Shown here: piece after piece, positions 1-8,737 of the stretch | How positions within the stretch are numbered: position 1 is the stretch's first letter | Layout: each line of letters begins with the position of its first letter | Assembly: GCA_003248965.1 (NCBI GenBank) | Contig: QFQU01000010.1 | Location: forward strand, 150,489 to 214,488 | Source: Brevundimonas sp. | GTDB taxonomy: Bacteria > Pseudomonadota > Alphaproteobacteria > Caulobacterales > Caulobacteraceae | Length of the DNA stretch: 64,000 nt | Reading direction: 5' to 3' | Translations under genes and position numbers: made by a program | The notes under the pieces: model-generated | Database searches by the model: none | Seen by the model: only the letters and a program-made list of their open reading frames with translations | Told to the model about the DNA's origin: nothing

Positions 1-134
1 TGCCCGGAGCGGCGGGGTGGATGGTCTGGGTCGTGGTGTTGATCGGTCTGCAGGGGCCGCTGACGATGGCCTACCTCGGCGCCGTCTATCGGCGTATCGA
101 ACCTGGAACGCTTCAAGGATTCCCGCATGGTTGA
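1..134 (+). CDS. C-terminal end of an integral membrane protein (partial)
   Basis: A frame open from the left edge encodes about 43 residues and stops with TGA at 132-134. It contains one hydrophobic stretch (around WMVWVVVLIGL) followed by a basic YRR tail, as in the last membrane helix of an inner-membrane protein. The stop overlaps the ATG of the next gene by 8 bp, so the two are probably translated from one message. The two genes that follow are membrane proteins related to each other, and this fragment may be a third member, but too little is visible to be sure. Function unknown. Confidence 0.6.
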   Translation, partial: PGAAGWMVWVVVLIGLQGPLTMAYLGAVYRRIEPGTLQGFPHG

Positions 135-1041
135 GACCTTTTCGATCGCCGAGGCTTTGCGTGCACCCCTGCGCGTGATCCGGCGCCATCCGCTGGCGAT
201 CTTCGTCTGGGGACTCCTGATCGTCGGATTCGTGATGGCGATGATGATGCTGGTCTTCGGCGCCTTGGCAGACATTCCGCTGTCGCCGGACGCCGAGCCT
301 TCGCCCCAGTTCATGGGACGGGTGGTGGCGATGCAGGGCGTCTCCATGCTGCTGAACGTCGGTCAGGTCGTATTGGGCGTGATGGTCTGGGCCGCCACCA
401 TGCGCGCCACTTTCCGCATCGGCCGGCCGGAGCGTTATTTCTTTCTGCGCGCCGGGATGGACGAGGTCCGCCTGGCGGTCGTGGGACTGGCCCTGTTCGC
501 CGGCGCCTATGTCGCCGTCATGGCCTTCGTCATCGTCGCGGCCATCGTCTCCGCCCTGATCTGGCAGGCCAGCCCGACGGCGGCCCTGGCTGTCGGGGGC
601 GTGTTGTTCGTGGTCATGATCGCGGGCGTCGCCCTGGCCATGGCGCGTGTGTCGATGATCGCGCCGGCGACTGTCCTGCTGCAACGGTTCGCCTTCCGTG
701 AGGGCTGGGACTTGGGCAAGGGGCGCTTGATGCGGCTGTTCGGTCTGCTGGCCTGCACCTGGCTGATCTATATGCTGGTCTATTTCGTCCTGGCCTTCGT
801 GGTGATCGCCGCCCTGTTCTTCGGCGGCGCCTTCGCGGTGCTGGCGGACGCTCAGGACGCCACGACCCTGGGCGAGTTGTTTCCTTCGCCAGCGGTTCTT
901 TGGGGCGTGGCGGCCTTTGTCCTGCTTCCTGGTTCCTTCATCTACGGCGCCGTTATCACCTTGCTCAGCGCGCCCTTCGCGGCGGCCTGCCGGGAAGTGC
1001 TGGACGGCGCGCCACGCGACGCGGCCCCGGCGATCCTCTAG
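127..1041 (+). CDS. Multi-pass membrane protein of unknown function (paralogue of the next gene)
   Basis: 304 residues with about six hydrophobic segments, so an inner-membrane protein. The N-terminus (FSIAEALRAPLRVIRRHPLA) has the same pattern as the next protein (FSATEAAFEGFRVTRQNPLS): a short amphipathic start, Arg-x-x-Pro, then the first helix. This points to a tandem duplication. No catalytic or binding motif is visible and I do not recognise the family. It overlaps the preceding fragment by 8 bp and lies 30 bp before its paralogue, consistent with one operon ending in a CPBP protease gene. Confidence 0.8.
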   Translation: MVETFSIAEALRAPLRVIRRHPLAIFVWGLLIVGFVMAMMMLVFGALADIPLSPDAEPSPQFMGRVVAMQGVSMLLNVGQVVLGVMVWAATMRATFRIGRPERYFFLRAGMDEVRLAVVGLALFAGAYVAVMAFVIVAAIVSALIWQASPTAALAVGGVLFVVMIAGVALAMARVSMIAPATVLLQRFAFREGWDLGKGRLMRLFGLLACTWLIYMLVYFVLAFVVIAALFFGGAFAVLADAQDATTLGELFPSPAVLWGVAAFVLLPGSFIYGAVITLLSAPFAAACREVLDGAPRDAAPAIL

Positions 1042-1071
1042 GATGAGCGCGAATCTGAACGGGAGCCCGTC

Positions 1072-1884
1072 ATGAGTTTTTCCGCTACCGAAGCGGCGTT
1101 CGAGGGGTTTCGCGTCACGCGTCAGAACCCGCTGTCGGTTCTCGTCTGGGCGGGACTTTGGCTGGTCGGCCTGATCGTCGCGGTGATGATCCTGGGGCCG
1201 ATGACCATGCCCTATGCATCGGAGATCGAGGCCGCTCAGGGCGATGTCGCGGCTCTGTCGCCCAGCGCGGTAAGCGCCCTGTCCTTGGGCATGCTCGCGG
1301 TTCTGCCGGTCTTGCTGGCGCTTCAGGCCATTCTGGCCCCGGCCGTCTATCGTGCGGTCTATGCGCCTCAGGCGAAGCGGATCGGCTATCTTCAGCTCGG
1401 CAAGGTTGAACTGAGGACGCTGGCCGTCGTCGCTGTCCTGGGCGTTCTTTCGATCGTGCTGAATCTTGGCGGCGAGGCGGCTGTCACCTTGTCGAAACAG
1501 GTCGGCGGCGTCCCTGCGGCCTTCGTGGTCAATGCGGCGGTGTTCGTGTTCACGACCTGGATTTCGGTTCGACTGATGCTGGCCGCGCCGCTGGTTTTAC
1601 GACGCAAGGGTTTGCCGTTCCGCGATAGCTGGCGAATGACGGCCAAGGTTTTTTGGCCCGTGCTAGGCGTCTTCTTTCTCAGCCTCGCAATGACCCTGCT
1701 GGTTCTGTTGCTTCTGGTCCTGGTCGGATGGCCGCTTTACGCCGCCCTGACGATGGGTGGGGGCATGGCGGCGATCCCAGGCGTGTTGCTGCTGCTCCTG
1801 ATGGGGTTGGGCATGGCGCTGGTCTCGGTGCTGATGTGGGCGCCGTTCGCCTCGATCGTGCAGCAGTTGGACACACACGCCTAG
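1072..1884 (+). CDS. Multi-pass membrane protein of unknown function
   Basis: 270 residues with six or so transmembrane segments and an N-terminus resembling that of the upstream gene, so probably a duplicate of it. The ATG is preceded by a GGGAG-like site (acgggagcccgtc). The C-terminal third is a very long Leu/Val-rich hydrophobic block. No enzymatic motif is visible. The gene is followed 22 bp later by a CAAX-type protease gene in the same direction. A role in envelope stress or membrane protein processing is possible from context only. Confidence 0.8.
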   Translation: MSFSATEAAFEGFRVTRQNPLSVLVWAGLWLVGLIVAVMILGPMTMPYASEIEAAQGDVAALSPSAVSALSLGMLAVLPVLLALQAILAPAVYRAVYAPQAKRIGYLQLGKVELRTLAVVAVLGVLSIVLNLGGEAAVTLSKQVGGVPAAFVVNAAVFVFTTWISVRLMLAAPLVLRRKGLPFRDSWRMTAKVFWPVLGVFFLSLAMTLLVLLLLVLVGWPLYAALTMGGGMAAIPGVLLLLLMGLGMALVSVLMWAPFASIVQQLDTHA

Positions 1885-1906
1885 GCGCGCCGCAAAGGAC
1901 AGGACA

Positions 1907-2854
1907 TTGGCCGGAATCGAACTCTACGCGCCGCGGACGCCACGGCATCGGCGGACCTGGACCGCCGCCGCCCTGGTCCTTGCCGTGGTCTTCATCATTC
2001 TGGGCCAGACGTTCACCGCCGTGCCGGGACTGATGCTGGGCTTCCTGACCATGAACGGTCGGTCTGTCGGTTGGGCCGGCACGGCCTTCAGCCTGTTCGG
2101 CTTCGCGGCGACCGCCTTGATCGTCGTCGGCTGGGTGACGCTGTTCGAGCGCCGCAATCTGCGGACCATCGGTTTCAATAGTCAGGCGCTCAAACGTTTT
2201 GCACGGGGCTATGGCGTCGGCTTGGCGTTCCTGCTGGTCGTGGTGGGGGGTATCGCCGCGCTCGGCGGTTACAGGATCGAGTCGGGCGGAGCGTTTTCGA
2301 CGCCTGCGCCCTTGGTCGCCTTGTGGCCGATCCTGGTTCTCCTGCTGGGGTTCGTCATCCAGGGTTCGACGGAAGAAATCCTGACGCGTGGGTGGCTGAT
2401 GCAGGTCATCGCGTCACGACACGGCCTGGCCTGGGGAATTGGGCTTAGCTCGGCCCTGTTCGGCCTGCTGCACGCCGCGAACATCAAGCCGTCGCCGGAA
2501 CTGGCGGTGGGCGTCGCCAATGTGGCGCTGTTCGGCGTCATGATCGGCCTCTACGCCGCGCGCGAGGGCTCGCTCTGGGGTGTTTGCGGCTGGCACGCCG
2601 CCTGGAACTGGCTGCTGGGCCTGGGTTTCGGCCTGGAGGTGTCTGGCCAGGTGGTCGAGACCAAGCCCCTGATCGTCGACTTGGCCACGCGAACCGAAGT
2701 CCCCTGGTGGATCACCGGCGCCGCCTTCGGTCCCGAGGGCAGCGTGGTGACGACCGTCGTCCTGCTGGTCGCCTCGGCTGTTCTGGCCTTGCATTGGCGG
2801 AGCAAGGACTACGGCGTGACGAAGCCCGCCGCTTTGGAAACGGCCCCAGCCTAA
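1907..2854 (+). CDS. CPBP family intramembrane protease
   Basis: 315 residues with about eight membrane segments and the CPBP (CAAX protease and bacteriocin-processing) motifs: Glu156-Glu157-x3-Arg161 in STEEILTRG, His189 in FGLLHAAN, and His230-x3-Asn234 in GWHAAWNW. These supply the catalytic glutamates and the histidine/asparagine in this intramembrane glutamic protease family, so the enzyme looks intact. The start is TTG at 1907 with aggac just upstream; no good ATG exists nearby. The substrate is unknown. The stop overlaps that of convergent uvrA (CTAA), and both stops lie inside a GC-rich inverted repeat. Confidence 0.85.
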   Translation: MAGIELYAPRTPRHRRTWTAAALVLAVVFIILGQTFTAVPGLMLGFLTMNGRSVGWAGTAFSLFGFAATALIVVGWVTLFERRNLRTIGFNSQALKRFARGYGVGLAFLLVVVGGIAALGGYRIESGGAFSTPAPLVALWPILVLLLGFVIQGSTEEILTRGWLMQVIASRHGLAWGIGLSSALFGLLHAANIKPSPELAVGVANVALFGVMIGLYAAREGSLWGVCGWHAAWNWLLGLGFGLEVSGQVVETKPLIVDLATRTEVPWWITGAAFGPEGSVVTTVVLLVASAVLALHWRSKDYGVTKPAALETAPA

Positions 2855-2863
2855 GCCGGGGCC
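2842..2863. terminator. Hairpin containing both stop codons of convergent genes
   Basis: GGCCCC at 2842-2847 pairs with GGGGCC at 2858-2863 around a 10-nt loop holding the two overlapping stop codons. A T-rich stretch (ttcgccttttt) follows on the plus strand, so it may act as an intrinsic terminator for the upstream operon. The minus strand lacks a clear U tract. Confidence 0.5.
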
Positions 2864-5796
2864 TTCGCCTTTTTCCGAGGCGGGTTGGTCGCAACGCCTT
2901 CACCCAAGGCTGCGACGCGGGCCCTGCGGCGTTCCTCGTGCCGGTCCAGCACTTCTTTCAGGTATTTGCCGGTCCAACTTGCGGTGTTGGCGGCGACCTG
3001 TTCGGGCGTGCCGACCGCGACGATCTCGCCGCCGCCGTCGCCGCCTTCGGGGCCGAAGTCCAGCAGATAGTCGGCGACCTTGATGACGTCGAGATTGTGC
3101 TCGATCACCACGATGGTGTTGCCCGCCTCGACCAGTTCCTGAAGCACCTCAAGCAGCTTCCTCGTATCCTCGAAATGCAGGCCGGTGGTCGGCTCGTCGA
3201 GGATGTAGAGCGTGCGGCCCGTGGCGCGTTTCGACAGCTCCTTGGACAGTTTGACCCGCTGGGCCTCGCCGCCCGACAGGGTGGTCGCCGGTTGGCCCAC
3301 CTTGACGTAGCCCAGGCCCACCCGCTCCAGCGTCAGCATCTTGTCGCGGATCGGCGGCACGGCCTTGAAGAAGCTGGCGGCCTCTTCGACCGTCATGTCC
3401 AGCACGTCACTGATGGACTTGCCCTTGAACACGATCTCCAGCGTCTCGCGGTTATAGCGTTTGCCCTTGCAGACGTCGCAGGTCACATAGACGTCAGGCA
3501 GGAAGTGCATCTCGATCTTGATGACGCCGTCGCCCTGACACGCCTCGCAGCGCCCGCCCTTGACGTTGAAGCTGAACCGGCCGGGGCCATAGCCGCGCGC
3601 CTTGGATTCCGGCAGGCCCGCATACCAGTCGCGGATGGGGCCGAAGGCGCCGGTGTAGGTGGCGGGGTTCGAACGCGGGGTGCGGCCGATGGGCGACTGG
3701 TCGATGTCGATGACCTTGTCGAAATGCTCCAGCCCCTCGATCCGGTCGAAGGGGGCGGGGGCCTCGGACGCATTGTTCAGGCGGCGCGCGGCGGCCTTGT
3801 ACAGGGTCTCGATGGTGAAGGTCGACTTGCCGCCGCCCGACACGCCGGTGATGCAGGTGAAGACGCCGACCGGGATTTCGCCCGTCACGCTCTTCAGATT
3901 ATTGCCGCTGGCGCCCGAAATCTTCAGCATCCGCTTGCGGTTGATCGGACGGCGGCCCTCGGACGGAATCTCGATCTCGCGCGCGCCGGTCAGATATTTG
4001 CCGGTCAGGGAGTTGGGATTGGCCATGACCTCGGCCGGGGTGCCCTCGGCGCAGACCGTGCCGCCGTGAACGCCCGCCGCCGGCCCCATGTCGATGACAT
4101 AGTCGGCGGTCAGTATGGCCTCTTCGTCATGCTCGACCACCAGGACCGAGTTGCCCAGGTCGCGCAGCCCTTTCAGGCTTTCCAGCAGACGGGTGTTGTC
4201 GCGCTGGTGCAGGCCGATGGAGGGTTCGTCCAACACATACAGAACGCCGGTCAGGCCCGAGCCGATCTGCGACGCCAGACGGATGCGCTGGCTCTCGCCG
4301 CCCGACAGGGTGCCGGACGACCGCGACAGGTTCAGATAGTCCAGGCCGACATTGTTCAGGAAGCGCAACCGGTCGCAGATCTCCTTTAGAATGCGCCGGG
4401 CGATCTCCATCTGTTTCTCGGACAGGCTCTCATCCAGGGTCGAGAACCACAGATAGGCCTTGGAGATCGACAGGGTGGAGATGTCGGCGATGTCCTCGCC
4501 CCCGACCTTGACCGCCAGGGCCTCGGGCTTCAGCCGCTTGCCGTGGCAGGCGTCGCACGGGGTTTCGGACTGATAGCGGGCCAGTTCCTCGCGCACCCAG
4601 GCGCTGTCGGTCTCGCGCCAGCGGCGTTCCAGGTTCGGCAGCACGCCCTCGAACGGCTTGGACACCTCGTATTTGCGGGCGTTGTCGTCATAGACGAATT
4701 TGATCTTCTCGGACCCCGTCCCCTGCAGGATGACCTTGTGCGCCTGGGCCGGAAGCTCGCGCCACGGCTTGTCCATCGAGAAGCCGTAGTGGGTCGAAAG
4801 CGACTGCAGCGTCTGGGTGTAGAGCGGCGACGGCCCGCGCGCCCAGGGCGCGACCGCCCCGCCGTGCAGGGTCTTGTCCCGGTCCGGGATCACCAGATCG
4901 GCGTCGAAGGCCAGTTTGACCCCCAGACCATCGCACACAGGACAGGCGCCGAACGGATTGTTGAACGAGAACAGACGCGGCTCGATCTCGGCGATGGTGA
5001 AGCCGGACACCGGACAGGCGAAACGTTCGGAAAAGGCCAGGGTGCGGGGCGCGGTCTCGCCCTCATTGGTGGACGCCCATTCCGCCGTCGCCAGACCGTC
5101 GGCCAGGCCCAGCGCGGTCTGAAGACTGTCGGCGTAGCGGCCTTCCTGATCCGGCTTGGTGACGATCCGGTCCACCACGATGTCGATGTCGTGCTTGAAC
5201 TTCTTGTCCAGCGTGGGGGCTTCGTCGATGGGATAAAATTGGCCGTCGATTTTCAGGCGCTGGAAGCCCTGACGCTGCCATTCGGCGATCTCTTTCCGGT
5301 ATTCGCCCTTGCGGCCGCGCACGACGGGGGCCAGCAGCAGGATGCGCTCGCCGTCGGGCAGGGCGGTCAGCTTGTCGACCATCTGGCTGATGGTCTGGCT
5401 CTCGATGGGCAGGCCGGTCGCGGGTGAATAGGGCACGCCCACCCGCGCCCACAACAGGCGCATATAGTCGTGAATCTCCGTCACCGTGCCGACGGTCGAA
5501 CGCGGGTTCTTGGACGTGGTCTTCTGTTCGATGGAGATGGCCGGGGACAGCCCCTCGATCAGGTCCACGTCCGGCTTGCCCATCAGCTCCAGGAACTGGC
5601 GCGCATAGGCCGACAGGCTCTCGACATAGCGGCGCTGTCCCTCGGCGTAGATGGTGTCGAAGGCCAGGGACGACTTGCCCGACCCCGACAGGCCGGTCAT
5701 CACCACCAGCTGTTCGCGCGGAATATCCAGGTCCACGCCCTTGAGATTATGCTCGCGAGCGCCGCGAACGCGGATGAAGTTGTGCTTTTCGGTCAT
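2851..5796 (-). CDS. uvrA: UvrA, excinuclease ABC subunit A
   Basis: 981 residues, the damage-recognition ATPase of nucleotide excision repair that loads UvrB on lesions. Visible features are the N-terminal Walker A GLSGSGKSS (about residues 35-43), the ABC signature LSGGESQRIRLA with VLDEPSIGLH, the second Walker A GVSGGGKST, and a second signature LSGGEAQRVKL with ILDEPTTGLH. The C-terminal zinc module (CEAC...CDVC) is complete, but the first module reads CPVSG...CPVC, with one cysteine replaced by serine. The tail is lysine/proline-rich. A perfect LexA box lies about 80 bp upstream of the ATG, so induction by DNA damage is expected. Confidence 0.98.
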   Translation of the reverse strand: MTEKHNFIRVRGAREHNLKGVDLDIPREQLVVMTGLSGSGKSSLAFDTIYAEGQRRYVESLSAYARQFLELMGKPDVDLIEGLSPAISIEQKTTSKNPRSTVGTVTEIHDYMRLLWARVGVPYSPATGLPIESQTISQMVDKLTALPDGERILLLAPVVRGRKGEYRKEIAEWQRQGFQRLKIDGQFYPIDEAPTLDKKFKHDIDIVVDRIVTKPDQEGRYADSLQTALGLADGLATAEWASTNEGETAPRTLAFSERFACPVSGFTIAEIEPRLFSFNNPFGACPVCDGLGVKLAFDADLVIPDRDKTLHGGAVAPWARGPSPLYTQTLQSLSTHYGFSMDKPWRELPAQAHKVILQGTGSEKIKFVYDDNARKYEVSKPFEGVLPNLERRWRETDSAWVREELARYQSETPCDACHGKRLKPEALAVKVGGEDIADISTLSISKAYLWFSTLDESLSEKQMEIARRILKEICDRLRFLNNVGLDYLNLSRSSGTLSGGESQRIRLASQIGSGLTGVLYVLDEPSIGLHQRDNTRLLESLKGLRDLGNSVLVVEHDEEAILTADYVIDMGPAAGVHGGTVCAEGTPAEVMANPNSLTGKYLTGAREIEIPSEGRRPINRKRMLKISGASGNNLKSVTGEIPVGVFTCITGVSGGGKSTFTIETLYKAAARRLNNASEAPAPFDRIEGLEHFDKVIDIDQSPIGRTPRSNPATYTGAFGPIRDWYAGLPESKARGYGPGRFSFNVKGGRCEACQGDGVIKIEMHFLPDVYVTCDVCKGKRYNRETLEIVFKGKSISDVLDMTVEEAASFFKAVPPIRDKMLTLERVGLGYVKVGQPATTLSGGEAQRVKLSKELSKRATGRTLYILDEPTTGLHFEDTRKLLEVLQELVEAGNTIVVIEHNLDVIKVADYLLDFGPEGGDGGGEIVAVGTPEQVAANTASWTGKYLKEVLDRHEERRRARVAALGEGVATNPPRKKAKAPA

Positions 5797-5875
5797 GGAA
5801 TCCGGGAACGCGGGGAGGGCCGGACGGCTCCGGCGCGACGACGCTATATGGGGATCAATTCGTGCGATTCAGCAA

Positions 5876-5890
5876 GAACAATGTGCGAAC
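5876..5890 (-). promoter_or_regulatory. LexA (SOS) box upstream of uvrA
   Basis: Plus-strand GAAC at 5876-5879, seven bases, and GAAC at 5887-5890; on the uvrA strand this is GTTC-N7-GTTC, the alphaproteobacterial LexA operator. It lies in the 170-bp gap between uvrA and a divergent lipoprotein gene, about 80 bp from the uvrA start and probably over its -35 region (TTGTTC/TTGCTG). Repression of uvrA by LexA is the natural reading. Confidence 0.85.
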
Positions 5891-5966
5891 ATTGTAGCCA
5901 AGGGCCGCGGTTGCGCAAAGCTATGCGGCTGGTACCCTGTCGGCGACTGGGGGAGGAGACAACTGG

Positions 5967-6449
5967 ATGAACCTTAGAGGCTTGTTGGCGCTGGCGGTCG
6001 TTTGGGCTTTGGCGGCGTGCACCTTCAATGCGAACCTTCCCAAGTCTGACCCGGCGCTGAACGCGGAGGCGCAGGCCTTGTATCGGGATTTGGCCACATC
6101 GAACGACTCTGCCGTGATCGGGCGTATGTCGGCCAAGAACCCGCCCGATACGGTCCGGGCTCAGCTTCCCATGCTGCGGAACCTGATTGGAAATGCGCCG
6201 GTTCCTGAACCCAAGGTCGTGGGCTTTCAGAGCGTGGCCAGCACTGAAGGACGCTTCTACGTCGTGCAGCAGGACTACGCCTATCCTGATCGCGTGGCGC
6301 ATGTGCAGACCAATTTCGTCAAGGAAGGCGACGGCTGGAAGGTCTTCGGCTTCAATGTCAACGTGACGATTACTGGCGCTGCGCCCGCCGCTCAGGCCCC
6401 GGCGGGCTCTTCGGCATCGGGCGCCCAACCCTCGAACACGCCGCAATAA
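5967..6449 (+). CDS. Putative lipoprotein, unknown function
   Basis: 160 residues. A signal peptide with a lipobox (LAAC, cysteine near residue 18) predicts an envelope lipoprotein. The middle contains a possible small alpha/beta fold with the pattern GRFYVVQQDYAYPDRVAHVQ, and the tail is Ala/Pro/Ser-rich and probably disordered. A strong ribosome site (ggaggag) precedes the ATG. It is divergent from uvrA and its 3' end overlaps the convergent haemoglobin gene by 58 bp. I do not recognise the family. Confidence 0.8.
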   Translation: MNLRGLLALAVVWALAACTFNANLPKSDPALNAEAQALYRDLATSNDSAVIGRMSAKNPPDTVRAQLPMLRNLIGNAPVPEPKVVGFQSVASTEGRFYVVQQDYAYPDRVAHVQTNFVKEGDGWKVFGFNVNVTITGAAPAAQAPAGSSASGAQPSNTPQ

Positions 6450-6907
6450 CGTTCGCCCTTGCCCAGCAACACGCCGTTGGCGTTGGCGACGCCCAGTTCC
6501 AGGCTTTCGGCGATGCGACGCGCGCGTTCCATGAAATGGTCGGCCGCCAGAGGCGGGCACAGATCGTGCGTCGTCGCCTCGAAGATTTCGAGCCAGCGGT
6601 CGAAATGGCGCGCGTCGATGGGCAGGGGCAGGTGTTTGGGCATGGGGCGCCCCTGATAGACACCGGTGGACAGAGCGACTGACGACCAGAACAGCTTCAT
6701 CTGGGCCAGATGCGGACCCCAGTCCGTGATGCGGTCGGCGAAGATGGGACCGATCAGACCGTCTTCGCGCACTCGGGCGTAGAAGCCTTCGACCAGGGCG
6801 TCGATCATCGCCTCGTCGATGCCCGTTTCCCGCCGTATCTGTTCCACGGCGGCCTGACGCCGCGCCGTTGCGTCGGTCGATCGGGCAAGATGAAACCGGC
6901 TTTCCAT
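6392..6907 (-). CDS. Group III truncated haemoglobin
   Basis: 171 residues from the chosen ATG. The pattern IGPIFADRITDW..HL..MKLFW, GVYQGRPMPKHLPLPI and HFDRWLEIFEAT is that of the group III (trHbP-like) truncated globins, small haem proteins that bind oxygen or nitric oxide in the cytoplasm. The histidine in PMPKHLPLP is the likely proximal haem ligand region, and the tryptophan in KLFW is typical. Start uncertain: an ATG at 6907 has AAGGAG almost touching it, and in-frame starts at 6943 and GTG 6964 would add up to 19 residues with no globin similarity. The 3' end overlaps the convergent lipoprotein gene. Confidence 0.88.
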   Translation of the reverse strand: MESRFHLARSTDATARRQAAVEQIRRETGIDEAMIDALVEGFYARVREDGLIGPIFADRITDWGPHLAQMKLFWSSVALSTGVYQGRPMPKHLPLPIDARHFDRWLEIFEATTHDLCPPLAADHFMERARRIAESLELGVANANGVLLGKGERYCGVFEGWAPDAEEPAGA

Positions 6908-7065
6908 TCTCCTTCCGTAGTCTCGGAAACCGACAAACGCCATTGGACGGATCGCCCACGTCACGCGGCCGTGTTCGTCAATGTGTGGGTTCGGGGTTGC
7001 ACGGATCAGGGTTAAGACCCATCATTCACTCTAGGACCACGCTTCAACTTGGAGGCTAGACGATC

Positions 7066-7200
7066 ATGATCAGCGCGCTGGGAACTGGTTTCGCCCTTTC
7101 CGCCATGCTGCTTGCGATCCTCCATGCCAATCAACCCAAGCCCAAGCGCGTCCGTATCCGCGTTCGTGACGCTGACCGGCGTCGCCGCCCGGACGCCTGA
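7066..7200 (+). CDS. Possible 44-residue leader or small membrane peptide overlapping the ABC-F gene
   Basis: An ATG at 7066 has a good ribosome site (GGAGG at about 7051-7055) and opens a 44-codon frame: a hydrophobic start (FALSAMLLAIL) followed by a very basic tail (KPKRVRIRVRDADRRRR). It ends at 7200, overlapping the first part of the ABC-F gene in another frame. The ABC-F start at 7124 has no comparable ribosome site. It may be a leader peptide that couples or attenuates translation, or a chance frame. Confidence 0.35.
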   Translation: MISALGTGFALSAMLLAILHANQPKPKRVRIRVRDADRRRRPDA

Positions 7201-8734
7201 CGGCTCCACGCTTTTCGACAATCTGACTCTCGCCTTCGGCGCCGAAAGAACCGGCGTCGTCGGCCGAAACGGCGTGGGCAAAAGCACCCTGCTGCGCCTC
7301 ATCTCGGGCGCTTCGCCGCCGTCCGAAGGGACGGTGGCGCGTGTCGGGCGCATCGGCGTGTTGGAACAGCGGTACGATCCTGCGCCCGAAGAGACCGTGG
7401 CCGGCGCGCTTGGGGTCGAGCGGGCCCTGGAGGTCGTCGATCGTGTGGTTTCCGGTCAGGGCGCCATCGAGGACATGGATGTCGTCGATTGGACCCTGGA
7501 AGCCCGTGTCGCCGACGTTCTGGAGGCGGTCAAGCTTGCCGGCGTCGACCTGAAACGACCGATGATCGGCCTCAGCGGGGGCGAGCAGACGCGGGTGCGG
7601 CTGGGGCGGCTGTTGCTCGACGGGTCGGACATGATCCTTCTGGACGAACCCACCAATCATCTGGACCGTGAGGCGCGCACATTGGTCGCCGAGATCCTGG
7701 GTCGATGGCGCGGCGGGGCCGTGGTCGTCAGCCATGACCGCGAACTGCTGCGCCACATGGACCGGATCGTCGAAATCTCGAGCCTCGGCGTCGAGGTCTA
7801 CGGCGGAAACTACGATCTCTACGCCAAAAGGAAGGCTGTTCAGCGCGAGGCGGCCGAGCGAGGGCTGATCGAGGCGGAAAAGGACGTTGCACGCGCCGGC
7901 GCCGACGCCCAGCGGCGGCTGCAGAGCAAGGCGCGACGCGATGCGGCGGGGCGGCGCAAGGCGGCGAAAGGCGACATGCCGAAAATCCTCCTGGGCGCTC
8001 GAGCCGAGCGCGCCGAAAACACCGGAGCCGCCAACAGCCTGTTGGCCGGGCGCAAGACGCAGGCCGCCGCGGCCGCCCTATCCGTCGCGCGGGAACGGGT
8101 GGAGCGTACACGATCCCTGTCCTTTCAGACGCCGTCCAGCAGGCTCGTTTCGGGGCGCACGGTTCTGGCGCTGGACGCCGTGTCCTGGCGCACGTCGCAA
8201 GGGCGCACCCTCGTCGGCCCGCTGACGCTCCGTATCGTCGGCCCGGAACGGCTGGCCGTCACGGGGGCCAATGGGACGGGAAAAACCACCCTGCTGCGTC
8301 TGATCGCCGGCGAACTGGAACCCACTTCGGGACGGATAGAACGACCGGTTCCGGCCGCCTATCTGGACCAGGAAACGACGTTGCTGAGAGCCAACGAGAC
8401 GGTGTTGGAGGCCTGGTTACGGCTCAACCCGGCTGGCGCCGAGCATGACGCCCAGGCGGCCTTGGCGCATTTCCTGTTCCGCAACAGTGCGGCGCATCGA
8501 CGGGTCGGCGCCTTATCCGGCGGAGAACGGTTGCGTGCGGCCCTGGCCTGCGTGATGACCGGAGCGACCCCGCCGATGCTCATGGTCCTGGACGAACCCA
8601 CCAACCATCTGGATCTCGATGCGGTTGCGGCGCTGGAGACGGCGCTGCGGGACTACGACGGGGCGTTGGTCCTCGTCAGCCATGACCCGGACTTTTTGCG
8701 GGCCGTCGGCGTGACGCGCACGATCGCGCTGTAG
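7124..8734 (+). CDS. ABC-F family ATPase (ribosome-associated type)
   Basis: 536 residues with two ABC ATPase domains and no membrane segments. Domain 1 has GRNGVGKST, LSGGEQTR and LLDEPTNHLD; domain 2 has GANGTGKTT, LSGGERLR and VLDEPTNHLD. Between them is a charged, Arg/Ala-rich linker (about residues 240-320), the P-site tRNA-interaction region in ABC-F proteins. The family acts on ribosomes in translation quality control or antibiotic protection; which one applies here is not visible. ATG 7124 is preferred over TTG 7112, though neither has a clear ribosome site. The gene converges on the EAL-domain gene with 3 bp between the stops. Confidence 0.9.
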   Translation: MPINPSPSASVSAFVTLTGVAARTPDGSTLFDNLTLAFGAERTGVVGRNGVGKSTLLRLISGASPPSEGTVARVGRIGVLEQRYDPAPEETVAGALGVERALEVVDRVVSGQGAIEDMDVVDWTLEARVADVLEAVKLAGVDLKRPMIGLSGGEQTRVRLGRLLLDGSDMILLDEPTNHLDREARTLVAEILGRWRGGAVVVSHDRELLRHMDRIVEISSLGVEVYGGNYDLYAKRKAVQREAAERGLIEAEKDVARAGADAQRRLQSKARRDAAGRRKAAKGDMPKILLGARAERAENTGAANSLLAGRKTQAAAAALSVARERVERTRSLSFQTPSSRLVSGRTVLALDAVSWRTSQGRTLVGPLTLRIVGPERLAVTGANGTGKTTLLRLIAGELEPTSGRIERPVPAAYLDQETTLLRANETVLEAWLRLNPAGAEHDAQAALAHFLFRNSAAHRRVGALSGGERLRAALACVMTGATPPMLMVLDEPTNHLDLDAVAALETALRDYDGALVLVSHDPDFLRAVGVTRTIAL

Positions 8735-8737
8735 CCG

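Noticed and set aside
2584..4389. 601-codon plus-strand frame opposite uvrA
   Set aside because: Composition is that of an antisense shadow, and uvrA is certain.
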